Below are positions 61,101 to 64,000 of a DNA stretch of 64,000 nt, one piece after another (position 1 is the stretch's first letter; every line of letters begins with the position of its first letter). The stretch spans positions 189,430 to 253,429 of the forward strand of contig NZ_CAMLHC010000009.1 in the NCBI RefSeq assembly GCF_946479755.1, written 5' to 3'. The stretch is from an uncultured Chitinophaga sp. (GTDB lineage Bacteria > Bacteroidota > Bacteroidia > Chitinophagales > Chitinophagaceae). The notes under the pieces were generated by a model. The model was not told the origin of the DNA. It worked only from the letters and a program-made list of their open reading frames with translations, and made no database searches. The translations under genes were made by a program, and so were the position numbers.

Positions 61101-61714
61101 TCAAAATGGATATTTCCATTGTGATGACCGGGGTAGGTATCATGGCGCTGGCGGGCATTGTGGTGCGGAATGGTATCGTGCTGGTAGAGTTTACAGACCT
61201 GCTGGTGATGCAGAACATGCCGGTGTACGAAGCAGTAGTGGAAGCGGGTAAAACCCGTATGACGCCGGTATTGCTGACTGCCATTGCCGCCATCCTGGGG
61301 CTGATTCCGCTGGCAGTGGGCTTTAACATTGACTTTGCCACCCTGTTCAGCGAGTTCAAGCCGCATATCTTCTTCGGCGGGGACAACGTGGCCTTCTGGG
61401 GGCCGCTGGCCTGGACAATGGTGTTTGGGTTGATTTTTGCGACCTTCCTGACCCTGATCCTGGTGCCGGTGATGTATGCCATGAACAAGCGCTCCATCGA
61501 TGTGCTGGACCGCTATAAAATGTCCAGGACACTGAAATATGTGCCTTTCCTGGTGCTGATATTAAAATTATTTATGAAGAAAGACGAGGTGAGGAAACTG
61601 CATGATCCGAAGTATCTGTCACCGAAGCCTTATAATTTCTTCCCGGCCCCTGAGAAGGAGCAGCAGGAGGAAATTCACCGGAAAAACGCCAAGGCAGGAG
61701 TTTCCGTGAATTAA
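58157..61714 (+). CDS. RND family efflux pump inner membrane subunit
   Basis: 1185 residues, larger than the usual 1030-1050 of AcrB. Twelve core membrane helices are expected; LGIVVDDAIVVIENVHR in the fourth helix holds the proton-relay Asp pair. An additional region (about residues 495-570, KPKFDRKFKILTAVFAVIALLGYVNGSVGVGNFVIFAYLMIALERFW) adds hydrophobic segments between the two halves. The porter domains include QMDMSTQPQKGKVTVAFVEF. The operon with TetR, TolC and adaptor forms a complete pump. The tail is charged and cytoplasmic. Confidence 0.93.
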   Translation: MQDNLHKEFKPTSWSIDNKVSIYVATIIIALAGIFSYINLPKEQFPEVVFPQFYINTIYAGTSPEDMETLVTKPIEKQLNGISGVKKIKSTSMQDFSAITIEFNANEDIEAARQQVREKVDDAKKDLPKDLTQEPQIVKIDVSQIPIMNVNLSGDFDLQTLKRYADDMKDRIEALNEITRVDLVGELEREIQINVDKYKMDAARIGFEDIVGAIQGENITISGGLVTMDGQKRTLSVKGEYKDPSKIGNIIVRGQSGATVYLKDVADVVDGFLEQESYARLAGKNVITLNVIKQSGKNLIDASDKIQAIKADMEANYFPKGLQVTITADQSKSTRVTLHDLINTIIIGFILVTVILMFFMGAVNAIFVALSVPISMFIAFLLMPVYGFTLNMMVLFSFLLALGIVVDDAIVVIENVHRIFNERKDLGIVRAAKIAAGEVFLPVLSGTLTVLAPFVPLLFWPGVIGKFMFYLPVTLITTLGASLVVAYIINPVFAVDFMDRHEGEDHPKPKFDRKFKILTAVFAVIALLGYVNGSVGVGNFVIFAYLMIALERFWLGGVARHFQHTFWPKVQERYKHILKWCLVGWRPVWILVATFALLIFSIILTGIRNPKVVFFPQADPNFIYTYIELPNGTDQKYTDSITHIVEDRIAKVVGANNPIVESIISNVAKGAGDPSQMDMSTQPQKGKVTVAFVEFGARNGQSTVQYLDRIRTAVKGIPGTNITVEQEQGGPPTGKPINIEISGDNFDELTSSSFRLKRYLDSLRVDGVEELKSDFEANKPEIVVNIDRERANNEGISTRQIGGALRTALFGFEASKIRDAKDEYKIMVRLQENQRNNINNLMNLNLVYRDMNMGGAVRQVPLSAVADIHYSNTYAGIKRIDQKRVITLYSNVLTGFNANEVVQHIQTALNDFSHPNSVTIKMTGEQEDQQETMNFLLMAMLGAFGLILMIMVTQFNSIGRPLVIFMEILFSIIGVFLGFSIFKMDISIVMTGVGIMALAGIVVRNGIVLVEFTDLLVMQNMPVYEAVVEAGKTRMTPVLLTAIAAILGLIPLAVGFNIDFATLFSEFKPHIFFGGDNVAFWGPLAWTMVFGLIFATFLTLILVPVMYAMNKRSIDVLDRYKMSRTLKYVPFLVLILKLFMKKDEVRKLHDPKYLSPKPYNFFPAPEKEQQEEIHRKNAKAGVSVN

Positions 61715-61772
61715 AAGACATGATAATTACATCTTTTTAGTAATACAGTGTAACAGTTGTAGGTTAACAGTC

Positions 61773-61796
61773 TCCGTCCTGATTCTTCAGGACGGA
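61773..61796 (+). terminator. Terminator of the RND operon
   Basis: A perfect 10-base-pair stem with a TTCT loop is followed by a T run of about nine. Confidence 0.95.
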
Positions 61797-62133
61797 TTTT
61801 TTTTTGTATATTGTGGATGAAACCATATTTTTATTGTTGTTAACAAATTTTAACAAACAGGATGGTGGGCAATTCGATAGCTATTGTTACATTTGACCCT
61901 CAGAGCGTTCACGTTACTAGCTATATACAGCCTTAGCCTTATATGCCATATGATTATCGGACGTTAAATTTTTGACAGAAAACGGTCTGTTTTAAACAGT
62001 TACACAGGTTTGCCTGTTTTATTGGATGTAGAATTATACAGAATTTAGATTTTAGCGAAGAAAAGATACTGGTATCAGCGGGCGATACCCTCAGCCATTA
62101 AAAATAGAAGGACTGGCTAAAGATTGGAAGACC
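61797..62133 (+). promoter_or_regulatory. Promoter and long leader of kynU
   Basis: TACATTTG at 61888-61895 fits TAnnTTTG and would give a leader of about 230 bases before the ATG at 62134. This stretch is AT-rich, holds several short complementary words (for example AAACGG/CTGTTT near 61980), and has no reading frame of note. No known riboswitch motif is recognised. Confidence 0.45.
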
Positions 62134-63402
62134 ATGGAGTACGTAGCAACCTTAGCATTTGCTAAAGAGCAGGACCGGCAGGATCCATTAAATAAATTCA
62201 GGGAGCAGTTTTATTTTCCCCAAAGAAAAGGAAAGGACGCAATTTATTTATGTGGCAATTCACTCGGATTACAGCCTAAAAACGTAAAATCAGCGATAGA
62301 ACAGGAATTGGCAGATTGGCAGCAGTGTGCAGTAGAAGGATACTGGGCGGCCAAGAATCCATGGCTTTATTACCAGCAGTATTGCAGTCAGCCGCTGACC
62401 GGCATGATGGGAGCGAGCCGGCAGGAGCTAACGGTGATGAATACACTCACTGTTAATCTCCATCTGATGATGCTGAGTTTTTACCGGCCAACCAAACAGC
62501 GGTTTAAGGTGTTAATGGAGGCAGGAGCTTTTCCGAGCGACCAGTATGCGGTGGAAACGCAGGTCAGATTTCATGGTTTTGAGCCCGAAACGGCCATTAT
62601 CGAGGTTTCCCCGAGGGCCGGAGAACAATTAATAAGATTAGAAGATATTTTAGATATTATTAACAAGGAAAGTGATAGCTTAGCATTAGTTTTATTCGGA
62701 GGGATTAATTATTACACCGGACAATATTTTGATATACCCGCTATTACGGCTGCTGCTCATCAGGCAGGTGCTTATGCCGGTTTCGATCTGGCGCACGTAG
62801 CAGGAAATATTCCGGTGTCTTTGCACAATTGGGACGTAGATTTTGCCGTTTGGTGTTCGTATAAATACCTTAACGGAGGTCCCGGCGCAGTAGGAGGCGC
62901 CTTTGTGCATGAGAAATATGCCAGCGACCGCGGATTTCTCCGCCTGGGTGGCTGGTGGGGCAACGAAGAGAGTGCACGTTTTAAAATGGAAAAAGGGTTT
63001 GTGCCTAAAAAAGAAGCCGAAGGATGGCAACAAAGTACCGCTCAGGTCTTTAACATGGTAAGCCTGAAAGCATCCCTCGAACTATTTGAAGCAGCCGGTA
63101 TCGGCGCTTTGAGAGAAAAAAGCCAGGGACTGACCAATTACCTGGAGTTTTTGCTGCAGCAGTTGAAAGGCATTAATTTTGAAATTATTACACCTAAAAA
63201 TTGTAATGAACGTGGCGCACAACTATCTTTGCTGTTCCTGGAAAAAGGAAAAGAGATACATCAGCAAATGACAGATGCCGGTATAATCGTTGACTGGAGG
63301 GAACCCGGAGTCATCAGGGTTTCACCGGCGCCGATGTATAACTCTTATCAAGATGTGTTTCATTTTTATGAAATCATAGCTAATATTGCTTCAAACGCTT
63401 AA
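62134..63402 (+). CDS. kynU: Kynureninase
   Basis: The 422-residue PLP enzyme has the conserved start IYLCGNSLGLQPK (residues about 37-49) and GFDLAHVAGN (Asp218). The Schiff-base lysine is Lys244 in CSYKYLNGGPGAVGG, and IRVSPAPMYNSYQDV lies near the C terminus. It cleaves kynurenine or 3-hydroxykynurenine to (3-hydroxy)anthranilate plus alanine in tryptophan degradation or de novo NAD synthesis. No other kyn gene is visible in this window, but the gene lies near its right edge. Confidence 0.96.
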   Translation: MEYVATLAFAKEQDRQDPLNKFREQFYFPQRKGKDAIYLCGNSLGLQPKNVKSAIEQELADWQQCAVEGYWAAKNPWLYYQQYCSQPLTGMMGASRQELTVMNTLTVNLHLMMLSFYRPTKQRFKVLMEAGAFPSDQYAVETQVRFHGFEPETAIIEVSPRAGEQLIRLEDILDIINKESDSLALVLFGGINYYTGQYFDIPAITAAAHQAGAYAGFDLAHVAGNIPVSLHNWDVDFAVWCSYKYLNGGPGAVGGAFVHEKYASDRGFLRLGGWWGNEESARFKMEKGFVPKKEAEGWQQSTAQVFNMVSLKASLELFEAAGIGALREKSQGLTNYLEFLLQQLKGINFEIITPKNCNERGAQLSLLFLEKGKEIHQQMTDAGIIVDWREPGVIRVSPAPMYNSYQDVFHFYEIIANIASNA

Positions 63403-63411
63403 TTAAGTAAG

Positions 63412-64000
63412 ATGAATTTTGAGAGAAACGAACGCCCCCGCAGGCCCTACTCTTCTGATACCAACAAAGAGAATGATCCCAACAAGGAGAGAGGTGACTT
63501 CAGACCCAACTTAAACAATGAGCGGGAGGGTGGAAAACCCGACTACAACGGTGGAGACGGAGAACGTCGTCCACGTACTGATTACAATCGCGAGGGTGGG
63601 TATCGCCCCCGTACTGAGTACAACCGCGATGGCGGTTACAATCGTGAAGGTGGCTACGATCGTGGCGGCGGCGGATATGACCGCGGCGGCGGTGGTGGTT
63701 ATGATCGCGGTGGTGGCGGCTATGATCGTGGTGGTGGATACAACCGCGACGGCGGTGGCGGAGGCTATAACCGCGAAGGCGGCGGTGGCGGCTACGATCG
63801 TGGCGGTGGTGGTTACGACCGCGGTGGCGGTGGTGGTGGCTATAACCGCGAAGGCGGTGGTGGTTACGACCGTGGCGGCGGTGGTGGTGGCTATAACCGC
63901 GGTGGCGGTGGTGGTTACGACCGTGGCGGCGGTGGCGGAGGCTACAACCGCGGTGGCGGTGGTGGTTACGACCGTGGCGGCGGTGGCGGAGGCTACAACC
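63412..64000 (+). CDS. Protein with RGG/YDRGGGG low-complexity N-terminal domain, 3' end missing
   Basis: The frame opens with ATG nine bases after the kynU stop and stays open to the right edge. After a polar start (MNFERNERPRRPYSSDTNKEND) come at least a dozen near-perfect units of the type YDRGGGG and YNREGGGGG. The last two 51-base DNA units (63895-63945 and 63946-63996) are identical. Arg-Gly-Gly tracts are typical of disordered RNA-binding regions. In some Bacteroidota such N termini precede pseudouridine synthases or DEAD-box helicases, so the missing C terminus may be an RNA enzyme; this is inference. Confidence 0.8.
   Translation, partial: MNFERNERPRRPYSSDTNKENDPNKERGDFRPNLNNEREGGKPDYNGGDGERRPRTDYNREGGYRPRTEYNRDGGYNREGGYDRGGGGYDRGGGGGYDRGGGGYDRGGGYNRDGGGGGYNREGGGGGYDRGGGGYDRGGGGGGYNREGGGGYDRGGGGGGYNRGGGGGYDRGGGGGGYNRGGGGGYDRGGGGGGYN

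Noticed and set aside
58136..61366. Long open frames (over 400 codons) on the minus strand opposite the RND pump gene
   Set aside because: They mirror the codon bias of the real gene, have no recognisable domains and lie entirely within it.
63640..64000. CRISPR-like or intergenic tandem repeat at the right edge
   Set aside because: The repeats are in frame and encode a continuous YDRGGGG-type protein tract.

Overview
The window is chromosomal DNA of a member of the Bacteroidota, most likely Chitinophagaceae (Chitinophaga-like). The evidence is the SusC/SusD pair, the TonB receptors, lipoboxes followed by K/D-rich residues, promoters of the TAnnTTTG (-7) type, weak or absent Shine-Dalgarno sequences, and families largely confined to this phylum (DUF5690, DUF6580, DUF5074, 2TM-domain and Cys-rich anti-sigma-like small proteins). 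I saw no rRNA operon, CRISPR array or transposase.

Layout. 1-1030: the end of a phage-like reading frame, GGGGTACA repeats and tRNA-Arg(CCG), which looks like the tRNA-proximal end of an integrated element lying off the left edge. 1079-8714: MarC, then an XRE-cupin regulator, SusC, SusD and a DUF5690 membrane protein; the promoters of susC and of the DUF5690 gene carry the same operator at the same distance from the -7 element, so they look like one regulon. 8776-8991: tatA. 9124-16078 (minus strand): a cobamide uptake and assembly locus in the order btuB-like receptor, DUF6580 membrane protein, DUF5074 surface propeller, cobU, cobT, cobS, cobC, with structured spacers and a terminator in front of cobU but no recognisable B12 riboswitch. 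16181-24675: TPR protein, DMT and MFS exporters, FadR-type regulator, sterol desaturase-like hydroxylase, S9 peptidase, AraC regulator, DUF983. 24823-29388: a MacAB-TolC-type efflux operon. 29487-42623: mostly small single genes (lipoproteins, AraC regulators with a SnoaL-like or DoxX neighbour, SMI1/KNR4, Na+/H+ antiporter, 2'-5' RNA ligase-like protein, glycosyltransferase, Coq4-like protein).

42656-44183: a small AT-rich island between a 23-bp direct repeat made of the 3' end of tRNA-Arg(CCT). Its only gene is a Fic protein whose catalytic His is replaced by Gln, preceded by about eight copies of an operator-like repeat. 44240-54640: acyl-CoA ligase, 2TM protein, YceI lipoprotein, PaaN-type aldehyde dehydrogenase, TPR protein, DUF1015 and serC, phospholipase C/nuclease-like protein, DUF502. 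55003-61714: a TetR-TolC-MFP-RND efflux operon with a clear TetR operator. 62134-64000: kynureninase behind a long leader, then the start of a protein with an RGG/YDRGGGG low-complexity domain that runs off the right edge.

Several spacers contain long imperfect inverted repeats (13422-13504, 17814-17894, 51541-51675, 53933-54041) that look like dispersed non-coding palindromic elements. The features I consider most worth following are the tRNA-flanked Fic island with its repeat array, the paired SusC/DUF5690 promoters, and the riboswitch-less cobamide locus with its candidate inner-membrane transporter.
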